From JAAYDI01 sp052034005 (GTDB taxonomy: Bacteria > Planctomycetota > Planctomycetia > Pirellulales > Pirellulaceae), in NCBI GenBank assembly GCA_052034005.1, contig JBPOJB010000030.1:1-61812 (forward strand): a stretch of DNA of 61,812 bases, written 5' to 3'. Below are positions 1 through 7,850 of the stretch, in pieces (the stretch's first letter is position 1; each line of letters starts with the position of its first letter). A program made the translations under genes and the position numbers. The notes under the pieces were generated by a model. That model saw only the letters and a program-made list of their open reading frames with translations, ran no database searches and was not told where the DNA came from.

Positions 1-11
1 CCACATCTCCC

Positions 12-37
12 ACGGGCGGCCTCTGTCGCCCGTTTTT
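12..37 (+). terminator. Rho-independent terminator of a gene left of the window
   Basis: A perfect 7-bp stem (ACGGGCG at 12-18 with CGCCCGT at 27-33) encloses an 8-base loop and runs into five T residues at 33-37. On the plus strand this is a canonical intrinsic terminator, so a plus-strand gene probably ends just beyond the left edge. Confidence 0.75.
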
Positions 38-403
38 CATGCGCTCCTCACCCTCCCTGGACGATCCATTCTCCGGACAGTCAAACCGAGACTATCACGG
101 ACAAATAATTCGGGACGCGGCAACCGCTAAGTCCGGTGTGGCATCCTCCCGGCCGGCAGATGACGCCCGGGCACAGATGCTAGCAGTGCACGCTGTGAGC
201 TGAGTCAACCAGCAGCCCGGCCGAAACCAGCCGAAACCAGAGTGTCTGGTTCTGAAACCAGAGTGTCTGCTTCTGGGACGGTAGGTGTCACGTGCGTGCG
301 CGCTCGGGCGCGGGCCTGGGGCCTGGTGCGCGCACTCCAGGTTCTGTGGCTGGGGCCTGAGTCCGTTCAGCGTGGCAGCGGTAGCGGGGTGCGGCCAACC
401 GTG
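38..403. other. Intergenic stretch with no recognised gene
   Basis: After the terminator at the left edge I see no supported gene up to the stop codon of the minus-strand gene at 404. The only structure noted is the short tandem repeat at 233-274. Reading frames that cross this part continue antisense through the next gene and have no family resemblance. Confidence 0.5.
233..274. repeat. Tandem 21-bp direct repeat, two copies
   Basis: Two adjacent 21-base copies beginning GAAACCAGAGTGTCTG (233-253 and 254-274) differ at one position. A shorter GAAACCAG-containing copy precedes them. They lie between the left-edge terminator and the 3' end of the first gene. Function is unknown; they may be replication-slippage products. 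Confidence 0.7.
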
Positions 404-2464
404 TCAATTGCTCTGCCAGACCGCGACGTCCCGCAGCGCCGTCGGGTCGTTGCCGATCAGGCCGATGCGCTGAACCCCCTTTACCCGCTTGAGGTTCATC
501 AAGTAGTCGTTGACGTACAGCTCGGCCATGTCGAACTTGGTCACCAGACGGAACGTCGCCGTCGGGCCGAAATCGAGCCCGCGGTCGATGGTCTGGTGCA
601 CGTGAACTTCGCTGCCGGCAGCCCGGACATCGCCGAACGACGTGCGGGTACGGGCGATTTCCAGATACTGGCCATATCCATTCCCGTGGTCGAAGAAAAT
701 GCCGCACTGGATACGGTCCGGCTCGTCCGCTTCGGACCGGTGCGCGTCTGTGATGGTGAACGTGCCTTCGATCACATGCGCTTTGTGCGGTGGCAGCGGC
801 TGGTCGAACAGGCGAATCGACGGAGAATAGCCCGCGCCGGCTGCGGTGAGCGCTGTCTCGACCCGCTGGGCCTTGAGCAGCTCGTTCGCGCTCCACCACT
901 TCAGCCGCAGGGTGCCTGCCTTGTCGACTTCGATGTCTTTCAGCGGCGCGGCAAAGACGGCTCCGGCGGTGTAGAAATGGTTGACCAGCGGACCTCCCGG
1001 TGCGTTGTGGAAGAAACGCGGGAAGTAAATGTCACACCCCGCACCGAACACGTTGTGGTTCTCCCGCTGACCCAGGAACGGCCCCACCGGCGTCTCGCTC
1101 ACCGCGACCCGACCCTCGCTGATCAGAATGTAATAGCGGTCGCCGATGCGCTGGATGCCGCCGAATTCGCCTGACATGTCACCCGGCGGAGGCGGCAGCG
1201 CGGTCCAGGAAATGCCGTCCCGGCTTTCGGCCATGCCGAATCCGCAGCACTCGTACGGGACCTTCGCGCGGTCCGGGTCAGCCGTGAAGTACCCGTACAG
1301 GCTCCCGTCCGGTCTGCGCAACGTGTCGATGCAGTCCCAGCGACCGAGCTCCTGGTACCAGCGCTGGTCTTGGACAAAGCGGTACCGCGGATCGACCTTG
1401 GTCCAGGTCAACAGGTCCAAGGAGGTGGCGAACATGATGTCCTGCTTGTCGCCGAACCACTCGGAGTAGTTCATGATCCACTTGTGACCGGCCGCCGCAT
1501 CCGACGCTTCCCAGATGTGGCCGGTGCCCATCCAGGTGACGCCGGCGCGCGGTTTGATCATCACTCCCTGCTCGGTCCAGTGCACGCCGTCCTCGGAGAC
1601 CGCCAGTTCGTGACCATCAAAAGACATTGGGGCGCCGGCCAGACAGTACTGATAGAATCTGCCGTCGTGGTAATAGACCCACGTGTCCCACATCAGCCCC
1701 ACGCGCCGGGGCGTGAAGAACCCGGCCTGCACCGTTTCCGGCTCCCAGGGCGCGTGGTCGGTGACAAGCAGATACTGAGCGTGGCCGTCCAGATGCAGCC
1801 TGCCGTCGACGATCGTCGCCCCGTTCTGCAGGCGGCCGGGCGGATAGTTCCCCATCAGGTCCGCGACCGACCCTTCCTCGAACGTCCACATCCCCAGCGG
1901 CTGCTCCGCTCCCGGTTGGCCAGGGGCAAGCGCGGCCACCTGATCGGCGTCCAGGGCACATGCGTAGACCCGGACCTCGTCGATATCGCCGACAAAGAAA
2001 CCCGTTTCCGTCCCCATCCCGGCACGGTAGCGCGCCCCGATCAGCACATCTCCGCGCCGCGGAAACGCCTGTTGCCCGTCCACTTCGTAGCTCGCATACA
2101 GCCGACCATTGCGGTAGAGTGTGATCCGCCGTCCCTGGTAGACGATGGCGATCTGAATCAGCTGGTCCGGGCCCGCGGTTTCGGCCGGCCACTCGGATTG
2201 ATCGCGCTGGGTGCGCCGAAAAAAGTCGCTGCCCGGCATCCAGCGGCCGCGCAGCGCCTCTCCCAGCACGATGGCGTCAAACAGCTCTCCCTCCATCAGC
2301 GACACGACACCCGACCCCTGTTGCTCCAGGTCGGCCGGCTGCACCCAGACGACCAGCGTCTTGTCTGTGATCAGGTCAGGCACCGGATCGGCGGCAACCG
2401 CTGCCCGGGCCGCCCCACTGACAACTCCGAGCAACAAGACAAAACGGAGTGCGCGCATCATCAT
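404..2464 (-). CDS. Secreted LamG plus GH32/GH43-like beta-propeller protein
   Basis: 686-residue putative polysaccharide-acting protein. The start is the first of three consecutive ATGs at 2464, chosen because a signal peptide (MMMRALRFVLLLGVVSGAA) follows and because it leaves one base after the stop of the upstream gene. Residues about 30-200 look like a concanavalin/LamG domain (YRNGRLYASYE, then GDIDEVRVYACAL, a typical LamG ending). About 205-500 carry repeated W-rich strands with 'SEDGVHWTE' and 'SRDGISWTA' motifs, typical of five-bladed GH43/GH32-like propellers. The last ~180 residues look like another beta-sandwich. It sits directly behind the pectate-lyase-fold gene, so the two are probably co-expressed and act on the same glycan. 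Catalytic acids cannot be assigned by eye, so the substrate and even catalytic activity are inference. Confidence 0.8.
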   Translation of the reverse strand: MMMRALRFVLLLGVVSGAARAAVAADPVPDLITDKTLVVWVQPADLEQQGSGVVSLMEGELFDAIVLGEALRGRWMPGSDFFRRTQRDQSEWPAETAGPDQLIQIAIVYQGRRITLYRNGRLYASYEVDGQQAFPRRGDVLIGARYRAGMGTETGFFVGDIDEVRVYACALDADQVAALAPGQPGAEQPLGMWTFEEGSVADLMGNYPPGRLQNGATIVDGRLHLDGHAQYLLVTDHAPWEPETVQAGFFTPRRVGLMWDTWVYYHDGRFYQYCLAGAPMSFDGHELAVSEDGVHWTEQGVMIKPRAGVTWMGTGHIWEASDAAAGHKWIMNYSEWFGDKQDIMFATSLDLLTWTKVDPRYRFVQDQRWYQELGRWDCIDTLRRPDGSLYGYFTADPDRAKVPYECCGFGMAESRDGISWTALPPPPGDMSGEFGGIQRIGDRYYILISEGRVAVSETPVGPFLGQRENHNVFGAGCDIYFPRFFHNAPGGPLVNHFYTAGAVFAAPLKDIEVDKAGTLRLKWWSANELLKAQRVETALTAAGAGYSPSIRLFDQPLPPHKAHVIEGTFTITDAHRSEADEPDRIQCGIFFDHGNGYGQYLEIARTRTSFGDVRAAGSEVHVHQTIDRGLDFGPTATFRLVTKFDMAELYVNDYLMNLKRVKGVQRIGLIGNDPTALRDVAVWQSN

Positions 2465-2465
2465 G

Positions 2466-3797
2466 TCAGTGCACCGTGTTGAGCCCCACCTGTACCTCGC
2501 CGCCCGAGCTGTCCGCGATCGGCTGCTCACCGCGAAACAGGTTGCCGATGATAGTTGCCGCAGTTAATCCCTCTTCCAGTAGGATGGGTTGCTTGCCCTC
2601 TGCCATGAATTCGCAGCCGTTCACGCTGATCCGGCCGCCGGCGGCGCGGATGCAGGGCAGCCCCTGCCCGCGGCTGTCCCAGCCTGCGAAGTGACAGGCA
2701 GTCACCAGTAACGTGCTCGGGCCGAGCTTCACCAACTGTTCCGGCGTTTCCGGCACCGGCCAGAACCCGCAGTTCGTGAGTTTCACCGGCCCGCGATTGT
2801 CGGGCCCCACTCGGATGGTCGACATGAACTGTCCGTTGACGAACTGGACACCCGCATGGCCTTGCGTGCGGTCCACCCGCACCGCCTCCGTGCAGATGTC
2901 GGCGCCGGACTGCGTGATCACGGCATTGCCCGGGCCGTGTCCGAAGTCGTCGAAGTGGAAGCCGATGAGCGGGAAAATGACGAAGCAGTTTGAGATGTAC
3001 TCCCAGTCTGTCTTGCCGATCTTGAAGCCCTCCAGATTCTGCTCCAGGTAGGGCTTGATTTGGGCCTTCGGGAAACCCGGCGCCAGACGCATGCGCGTCC
3101 AGAAGTTGGGGTTGAAGTGGACGTTCTCCACGCGGCCGATGTCGGTGCACTGGTCGATGTAGAGGCCAATCTTCAAGGGACAGGCAAAGACGTTGCGAAT
3201 CGTGTGCAGTTCGTTCCAGCAGGTGCCGAAATCGAGCGCCTGATACGGGTTGGTCAGCGTGATGTCGAGCACCTGGCAGAGCTCCCCGTCACCGCGAATC
3301 GACCAGGGGTAGGGGACTACGTCGGGCAGCGTCTGTTCCGGGTAGTGGATGATGAGGTTCCGGATCACCGCGTTGGGTTTGAGCGTGACCAGGGGCGGTC
3401 CATCCGCGTCGCCCTTCCCACCAAAGGCCAAGAGCACGGTGCCGATCGGATGCTCGGAGTGCGGCGTACCGCCAGATGCGCCGAGCAGCGTCACCCCGGG
3501 CGGCACGGTCAAAGCCCCGTTGAGTCGATAGTGCCCGGCCGGCAGGAAGCAGATCGGCCCTTGTTTGACCGCCGCGTCCAACGCAGCCTGGATCGCCGCC
3601 GTGTCATCAGTGCGCCCGTCCCCGACAGCGCCGAAGTCCCGCGCGTTGACGTGGTCGCCGACCGGTAACGGCGTACTTGCGACGGTGGACATGGGTACCG
3701 GTGGCGGATTGACAGCCGGTGTGTTTGGTTCGGCGGCGTACGCGGTGGTGACGCCACACAACAACAGCGGGGCAGCCCAGAGGAAAGCGATGCGCAT
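2466..3797 (-). CDS. Secreted pectate-lyase-superfamily (right-handed beta-helix) protein
   Basis: 443 residues from the ATG at 3797. This start is favoured over upstream in-frame codons because GGAG lies 5 bases before it and a clean signal peptide follows (MRIAFLWAAPLLLCGVTTAYA). Mature residues open with VNARDFGAVGDGRTDDTAAI, the hallmark of the Pectate_lyase_3 / GH28-like N-terminal beta-helix domain. The rest is rich in short N- and G-containing strands (for example 'NPYQALDFGTCWNELHTIRNV') expected of helix rungs. It is the first gene of a two-gene minus-strand unit and the next start lies one base after its stop. Likely role is extracellular or periplasmic polysaccharide cleavage or binding; I cannot say which glycan, and some members of this fold are phage-type depolymerases or non-enzymatic. 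Confidence 0.85.
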   Translation of the reverse strand: MRIAFLWAAPLLLCGVTTAYAAEPNTPAVNPPPVPMSTVASTPLPVGDHVNARDFGAVGDGRTDDTAAIQAALDAAVKQGPICFLPAGHYRLNGALTVPPGVTLLGASGGTPHSEHPIGTVLLAFGGKGDADGPPLVTLKPNAVIRNLIIHYPEQTLPDVVPYPWSIRGDGELCQVLDITLTNPYQALDFGTCWNELHTIRNVFACPLKIGLYIDQCTDIGRVENVHFNPNFWTRMRLAPGFPKAQIKPYLEQNLEGFKIGKTDWEYISNCFVIFPLIGFHFDDFGHGPGNAVITQSGADICTEAVRVDRTQGHAGVQFVNGQFMSTIRVGPDNRGPVKLTNCGFWPVPETPEQLVKLGPSTLLVTACHFAGWDSRGQGLPCIRAAGGRISVNGCEFMAEGKQPILLEEGLTAATIIGNLFRGEQPIADSSGGEVQVGLNTVH

Positions 3798-4130
3798 GGG
3801 TTCTCCAGTCATATGAGGGTGTGTGGGGCAAGGTGGGCATATGCGCGGGATCGAACCCGATTTTACGCGAGCGCAGAACCGGCTGCAAATGCGCGACGGC
3901 AGAGACTGAGGCGGGTTCGACACGCGGCTGCCGCCGGCTGTGGGACGAAGGAGACAGCGTCGTTCGCGCTGTGGGTGGCCCGAAGAGTGAGGGCCTACGT
4001 GATGATCAAAGGGGCGTTGGAGCAGATCGGGCACTCAGTTGGGCCGACCGTGCGCACTGGGGTGGTAAAAATCGGGGAAGACTTCGCCTGTCCTGTTTTG
4101 GGAAGATTTGTTCCATTGGTGATCGTTTCT

Positions 4131-4194
4131 GGACGTCGATGAGCCAGCCCGTGTGGCCGTACCGGCGGGATAGGGACGCATGACTACGTCTGAG
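4131..4194. repeat. Imperfect ~64-bp direct repeat, copy 1
   Basis: Shares GGAC-NNN-GATGA followed by CCAGCCCGTGTGGC and TACCGGCGGGATAGGGACGC with the copy at 4910-4974. On the minus strand this copy ends in codons that read SSDVV, resembling the (KPP)SSDI block that follows the N-terminal coiled coil of IS66 TnpC proteins. A transposase origin is therefore possible, but the following residues do not match the family. Confidence 0.65.
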
Positions 4195-4489
4195 CTTAGG
4201 GCCGTCCCGTTGGGACTCGGGTCTGGTGGGTGGACGCGACCCAGGGCTGCGGCCCGGCTCGCACGGCTCGCCGGGCCTGCGCCCTGGGCTGTGATAGTGC
4301 TGTCCCTTCGGGACGGAAGAGGCCGTCTTCGTGTTGCTGCTTGGCACGGTACAAGTCGTAGGGGACCAGAGCAGGCGCAAAGCAGGTTAGATGGGACGCG
4401 GAGCACCAACGACAAACGTTGACCGGTAGAATGCTTTGGTTCGTTCACGTCGCCAATTTGAGTTCACGTCGATTGTAAATCCCGCTCGT

Positions 4490-4690
4490 GATTTCACTTC
4501 TCACCCCCCTCGGTCCCCCCTTGTGCAAGGGGGGAAGATATCTGTTGCAGTTCGAACCATTGCACTCCTCTCCCTTCTTCACTTCTTCCCTTCTGCACTA
4601 TGCACTCCTTGTTCTGCACTCTGCACTCATCGTCTGCACTTCTTCCTTCCCCCTTCTCCGCTCCCCCTTTTCCGCTCCCCGTTCTTCGCC
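4490..4690 (+). repeat. Pyrimidine-rich low-complexity tract
   Basis: About 200 bases of the plus strand are dominated by C and T, with recurring TGCACT words (TGCACTATGCACTCC, CTGCACTCTGCACTC). This contrasts with the balanced GC-rich codon pattern around it. No coding potential is seen. It may be a degenerate repeat. Confidence 0.55.
4514..4535. repeat. Short palindromic element (9-bp arms)
   Basis: TCCCCCCTT (4514-4522), a GTGC loop, and AAGGGGGGA (4527-4535) form a perfect 9-bp stem. C-run/G-run palindromes of this form recur as dispersed repeats in many environmental bacterial genomes, so I read it as a REP-like element rather than a terminator. No T-tract follows. Confidence 0.65.
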
Positions 4691-4824
4691 CCGTAGCGGC
4701 AGTTCGATCGCAGCCCAGGGCAGAGCTGAGCGGCACCGCCATGAAGCTCGAATGAGGAAGCACGAATGACGCGCCGGACGTTCGTACGAGCGTTATCTTC
4801 GGTTGACCGCCTGAGCTCTTCGAG

Positions 4825-4875
4825 TTTCGGGCTTCGTCATTCCTTCGTGCTTGGGTATTTCGGGCTTCGTCATTC
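4825..4875. repeat. Two identical 18-bp direct repeats
   Basis: TTTCGGGCTTCGTCATTC occurs at 4825-4842 and again at 4858-4875. A related inverted word (GAATGAGGAAGCACGAATGA) lies near 4752. On the minus strand they read GAATGACGAAGCCCGAAA, a style of word often seen in scattered low-complexity repeats. No gene overlaps them. Confidence 0.65.
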
Positions 4876-4909
4876 TCATCCATGATGGTCGAATCGCTCA
4901 CGGTCATTG

Positions 4910-4974
4910 GGACATTGATGAACCAGCCCGTGTGGCTGTACCGGCGGGATAGGGACGCATGAATTGCGTCTGAG
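4910..4974. repeat. Imperfect ~65-bp direct repeat, copy 2
   Basis: Second copy of the repeat at 4131-4194, with about five substitutions and a one-base length difference just before the shared CGTCTGAG end. It is fused directly to the KPPS end of the IS66-type transposase fragment, which suggests the repeat was once transposase sequence that has since frameshifted. Confidence 0.65.
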
Positions 4975-5101
4975 AGGGGGGCTTGGACGAGGTCGACGAG
5001 TCCTTCTTCGCCGCCGCCAGCCGAGCCTCCAACTCCGCGATCCGAGCGCGCAGCAGCCCGGATGCCCCGTTGATTTCTCGGCCGTAGTTGTTACGTTCGC
5101 T
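4973..5101 (-). pseudogene. IS66-family transposase (TnpC) N-terminal fragment
   Basis: The minus strand encodes a ~43-residue open stretch: LLRARIAELEARLAAAKK followed by DSSTSSKPPS. A leucine-zipper-like coiled coil followed by a Ser-rich block and SKPPS is diagnostic of the N-terminus of IS66-type TnpC transposases. A TAG lies immediately upstream in frame (5102-5104), and the frame dissolves after KPPS into the repeat at 4910-4974. No downstream catalytic DDE region is present in the window. This is a truncated remnant, probably not expressed. The family call is from motif recognition only. Confidence 0.65.
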
Positions 5102-5197
5102 CTAGACGACCTTTAGACACCGGGCAGCCCGGGTTCCGTCCCGCCCGTCGTGGCGGGGCAGTCCCCGAGCGCTATCTTCGAGCGAAATGGGAGAGCG

Positions 5198-6472
5198 ATG
5201 GCCACCACTGACCAACAACAAATCGAACAGGCGTATGCGCGGGCGATCGAGAAGTACGGCGAGTTGGGAGTCGATGTCTCCCAGGCGATCGAACGATTGG
5301 CGGCGGTACCCATCTCGCTGCACTGCTGGCAGGGCGACGACGTGGGCGGTTTCGAGAAGGTGGCGGACGAACTCGGCGGCGGGTTGGCCGTGACCGGGAA
5401 CTACCCCGGCAAGGCCCGCACCCCCGCCGAATTGCGGTCCGATTTCGAGTTGGCCCTCTCGCTGATCCCGGGCCGGCATCGGATCAACCTGCACGCCTGC
5501 TATGCCGACTATTCCGGCCCGCGTGTGGAGCGCAACGAGCTGACACCGGCCCACTTCCAGAGCTGGATCGACTGGGCCCGGGAACAGGGACTGGGCATGG
5601 ATTTCAATCCCACCTACTTTGCCCACCCGAAGGCCGCCGACGGCTTCACGCTGACCCACCCGGATCGGGGCATTCGCCAATTCTGGATCGAACATGGCAT
5701 CACCTGCCGGCGGATCGGCGCCGCCATGGGCCGCGCGCTCGGTTCGGCCTGTGTCACGAACGTCTGGATCCCGGACGGGATGAAGGATGTGACCGTGGAT
5801 CGCATGCGTCCGCGCGAGCGGCTCAAGCAGGCGCTGGACGACATCTTCGCCGAGTCGATCGATCCGGCTCACAACTTGGACGCGGTCGAGGCCAAGCTGT
5901 TCGGGATCGGCTCGGAGACCTACGTGCCGGGTTCCCACGAGTTCTATCTGGGCTACGCGATACAGAACCAGAAGCTGATCTGCCTGGATGCCGGCCACTT
6001 CCACCCGACCGAGACCATCGCGGACAAGATCTCCTCCGTGCTCTTGTATCTGGACGAGATCCTGCTGCATGTGAGTCGCGGCATCCGCTGGGACAGCGAC
6101 CACGTGGTGATCCTGAGCGACGACCTGCGGGCCATTGCCGAGGAGGTTGTGCGTGGCGAGCACCTCCGGCGGGTGCACATCGGTCTGGACTACTTCGACG
6201 CCAGCATCAACCGGGTGGCGGCCTGGGTCGTCGGCACACGCGCCATGCTCAAGGCCTTGCTGGCCGCGTTGCTCGAGCCGCTGGATCGCCTGCGGCAACT
6301 GGAACAAAGCGGGGACTACACGGGTCGGCTGGCGCTGTTGGAGGAGATCAAGACGCTGCCGCTGGGCGCCGTGTGGGATCACTACTGCCTGAGCCGGGAC
6401 GTGCCGGTCGGCCTGGCCTGGTTGGATCAGGTCCGCCACTACGAATCGACGGTACTGGCACAACGCCGCTGA
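5198..6472 (+). CDS. rhaA: L-rhamnose isomerase
   Basis: 424 residues, close to the ~419 of the E. coli enzyme. Converts L-rhamnose to L-rhamnulose in the cytoplasm using divalent metals. The sequence follows RhaA along its whole length: PISLHCWQGDDVGGFE, TGNYPGKARTPAELRSD, GMDFNPTYFAHPKAADGFTL, NVWIPDGMKDVTVDR, LDAGHFHPTETIADKIS, RWDSDHVV and HIGLDYFDASINRVAAW, which include the metal-binding Asp/His residues. The ATG at 5198 is chosen over the in-frame start at 5150 because GGGAG precedes it and the N-terminus then matches the family. It is followed by a hairpin and then rhaT, so import and first catabolic step are linked. No rhaB (kinase) or rhaD (aldolase) is in the window. Confidence 0.97.
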   Translation: MATTDQQQIEQAYARAIEKYGELGVDVSQAIERLAAVPISLHCWQGDDVGGFEKVADELGGGLAVTGNYPGKARTPAELRSDFELALSLIPGRHRINLHACYADYSGPRVERNELTPAHFQSWIDWAREQGLGMDFNPTYFAHPKAADGFTLTHPDRGIRQFWIEHGITCRRIGAAMGRALGSACVTNVWIPDGMKDVTVDRMRPRERLKQALDDIFAESIDPAHNLDAVEAKLFGIGSETYVPGSHEFYLGYAIQNQKLICLDAGHFHPTETIADKISSVLLYLDEILLHVSRGIRWDSDHVVILSDDLRAIAEEVVRGEHLRRVHIGLDYFDASINRVAAWVVGTRAMLKALLAALLEPLDRLRQLEQSGDYTGRLALLEEIKTLPLGAVWDHYCLSRDVPVGLAWLDQVRHYESTVLAQRR

Positions 6473-6511
6473 GGCTCCGCAGCGCGCTGCGCATCGCCGT
6501 CTTGCGGAGCC
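6473..6511 (+). other. Hairpin between rhaA and rhaT
   Basis: GGCTCCGCA (6473-6481) and TGCGGAGCC (6503-6511) form a perfect 9-bp stem starting at the first base after the rhaA stop codon. There is no T-tract, so it is more likely an mRNA-stabilising or processing hairpin, or a weak attenuator, than a full terminator. This would allow rhaA to be expressed above the transporter. Confidence 0.6.
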
Positions 6512-6574
6512 GAGGGTGACGATGCGGGCGTCGTATTCCTGGACAGCACCTAAGGGCGCGCGAACGCGAACCGC

Positions 6575-7846
6575 ATGACTCCCAACCCATTCCTAGGCGT
6601 CTTCTTCCATTGGCTCGGTGGTCTGGCCGCCGCCAGTTTCTACATTCCGTATCGCGGCGTGCGCAAGTGGTCGTGGGAGACCTACTGGCTGGTGGGCGGC
6701 TGCTTCAGCTGGATCATCGCGCCGGCGCTTATCGCGTGGTGGCTGGTCCCCAACCTGGGCGCGGCGCTGAGCCAGGGCGCCGGCATCGTTCCGGAGATCC
6801 CGTCCCACATCCTCGAGATCCGGGTCCTGGGCCCCTGGCTGCAGGACCATCCCGGCACCGTCATGTTCTGGGCGTATCTCTTCGGCGCCATGTGGGGGCT
6901 GGGCGGACTGACGTTCGGGCTCACCATGCGCTACCTGGGTATCGCGCTCGGGATGGCGGTCGCCTTGGGCTACTGCACCGCGTTCGGCACGTTGATACCG
7001 CCGCTTTTTGAAGGCCGGTTCCCCGAGTTGCTGGCGACGTCCTCCGGCCACTGGATCCTCTGGGGCGTGGCGGTCTGTCTGTCCGGGATCGTGGTGAGCG
7101 GGGCGGCGGGCATGTCCAAGGAACGGGAGCTGACGGCGGAGCAGAAGCAGGCAACGATCCGGGAGTTCAGCTTCTTCAAAGGCATTCTGGTGGCGACGTT
7201 TTCGGGCATCATGAGTGCCTCGTTCGCGTATGGTTTGCGAGTCGGATCACCGATTGGCGATATCGCCTTGGCGAGTCTCCAGGAACACGGCGGCCAGGTT
7301 CTGTGGAAGAATCTGCCCGTCCTCGTCGTCGTGCTGTGGGGCGGCTTCACGACGAACTTCATCTGGTGCGTGCTGTTGAACATCAAGAACCGCAGCGGCC
7401 GCGAGTACCTGGCGTGGCGGAGCACCGTAGTGGCTGAGGCGAACGCCACGGCGGGAGCGGCGGCGAGCAGCCCGCGCGGAACATCGGCGCCGCCTGTGCG
7501 ACGCGAGCCGGTCCCCATCTGCTGGAACTATCTGCTGTCCGCCATCGCCGGGATCACCTGGTACATGCAGTTCTTCTTCTACAGCATGGGCGAGACGCAG
7601 ATGGGCGACTACGCGTTCTCGAGCTGGACGCTGCACATGGCCAGCATCATCATCTTCAGCACGTTGTGGGGCATCGTGCTGCGGGAATGGCGAGGCACGA
7701 GCCGACGGACGCACGTGCTGATCGCCGTCGGGCTGGCCATGTTGATCGCCTCCACGGTCGTCGTCGGCTACGGCAACAAGCGCGGTGCCGACGAGGCGAA
7801 GGCGCTGGACGTGGCGCAGGTCACCCCGGTCCTATCCGAGACATGA
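6575..7846 (+). CDS. rhaT: L-rhamnose-proton symporter
   Basis: 423-residue inner-membrane protein of the RhaT family (E. coli RhaT is 344). Matches include FFHWLGGLAAASFYIPYRGV, KWSWETYWLVGGCFSWIIAP, LFGAMWGLGGLTFGLTMRYL, ITWYMQFFFYSMGETQ and SSWTLHMASIIIFSTLWG, spread across about ten hydrophobic segments. The extra length is mainly an Ala/Ser/Pro-rich loop at about residues 285-310 and longer cytoplasmic loops. It lies 102 bases after rhaA and ends four bases before the next gene, so the block looks like one operon for rhamnose uptake and isomerisation. Start at the ATG that gives the family N-terminus; its ribosome binding site is weak. Confidence 0.94.
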   Translation: MTPNPFLGVFFHWLGGLAAASFYIPYRGVRKWSWETYWLVGGCFSWIIAPALIAWWLVPNLGAALSQGAGIVPEIPSHILEIRVLGPWLQDHPGTVMFWAYLFGAMWGLGGLTFGLTMRYLGIALGMAVALGYCTAFGTLIPPLFEGRFPELLATSSGHWILWGVAVCLSGIVVSGAAGMSKERELTAEQKQATIREFSFFKGILVATFSGIMSASFAYGLRVGSPIGDIALASLQEHGGQVLWKNLPVLVVVLWGGFTTNFIWCVLLNIKNRSGREYLAWRSTVVAEANATAGAAASSPRGTSAPPVRREPVPICWNYLLSAIAGITWYMQFFFYSMGETQMGDYAFSSWTLHMASIIIFSTLWGIVLREWRGTSRRTHVLIAVGLAMLIASTVVVGYGNKRGADEAKALDVAQVTPVLSET

Positions 7847-7850
7847 TGCC

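Larger units (their letters stand above)
3798..5197. other. 1.4-kb gene-free, repeat-rich stretch with mobile-element debris
   Basis: No intact gene is supported here. Short ORFs on both strands lack ribosome binding sites and family resemblance. The interval holds a palindrome (4514-4535), a pyrimidine-rich tract (about 4490-4690), short direct repeats (4825-4875), two ~60-bp imperfect repeats 779 bp apart, and an IS66-type transposase fragment. Base composition drops visibly in the pyrimidine-rich part compared with flanking genes. It looks like accumulated mobile-element remnants between the CAZyme pair and the rhamnose operon. Confidence 0.7.

Noticed and set aside
3813..4183. Overlapping plus-strand ORFs of 109 and 120 codons
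   Set aside because: No ribosome binding site or family resemblance; they lie in the repeat-rich stretch and overlap each other in different frames.
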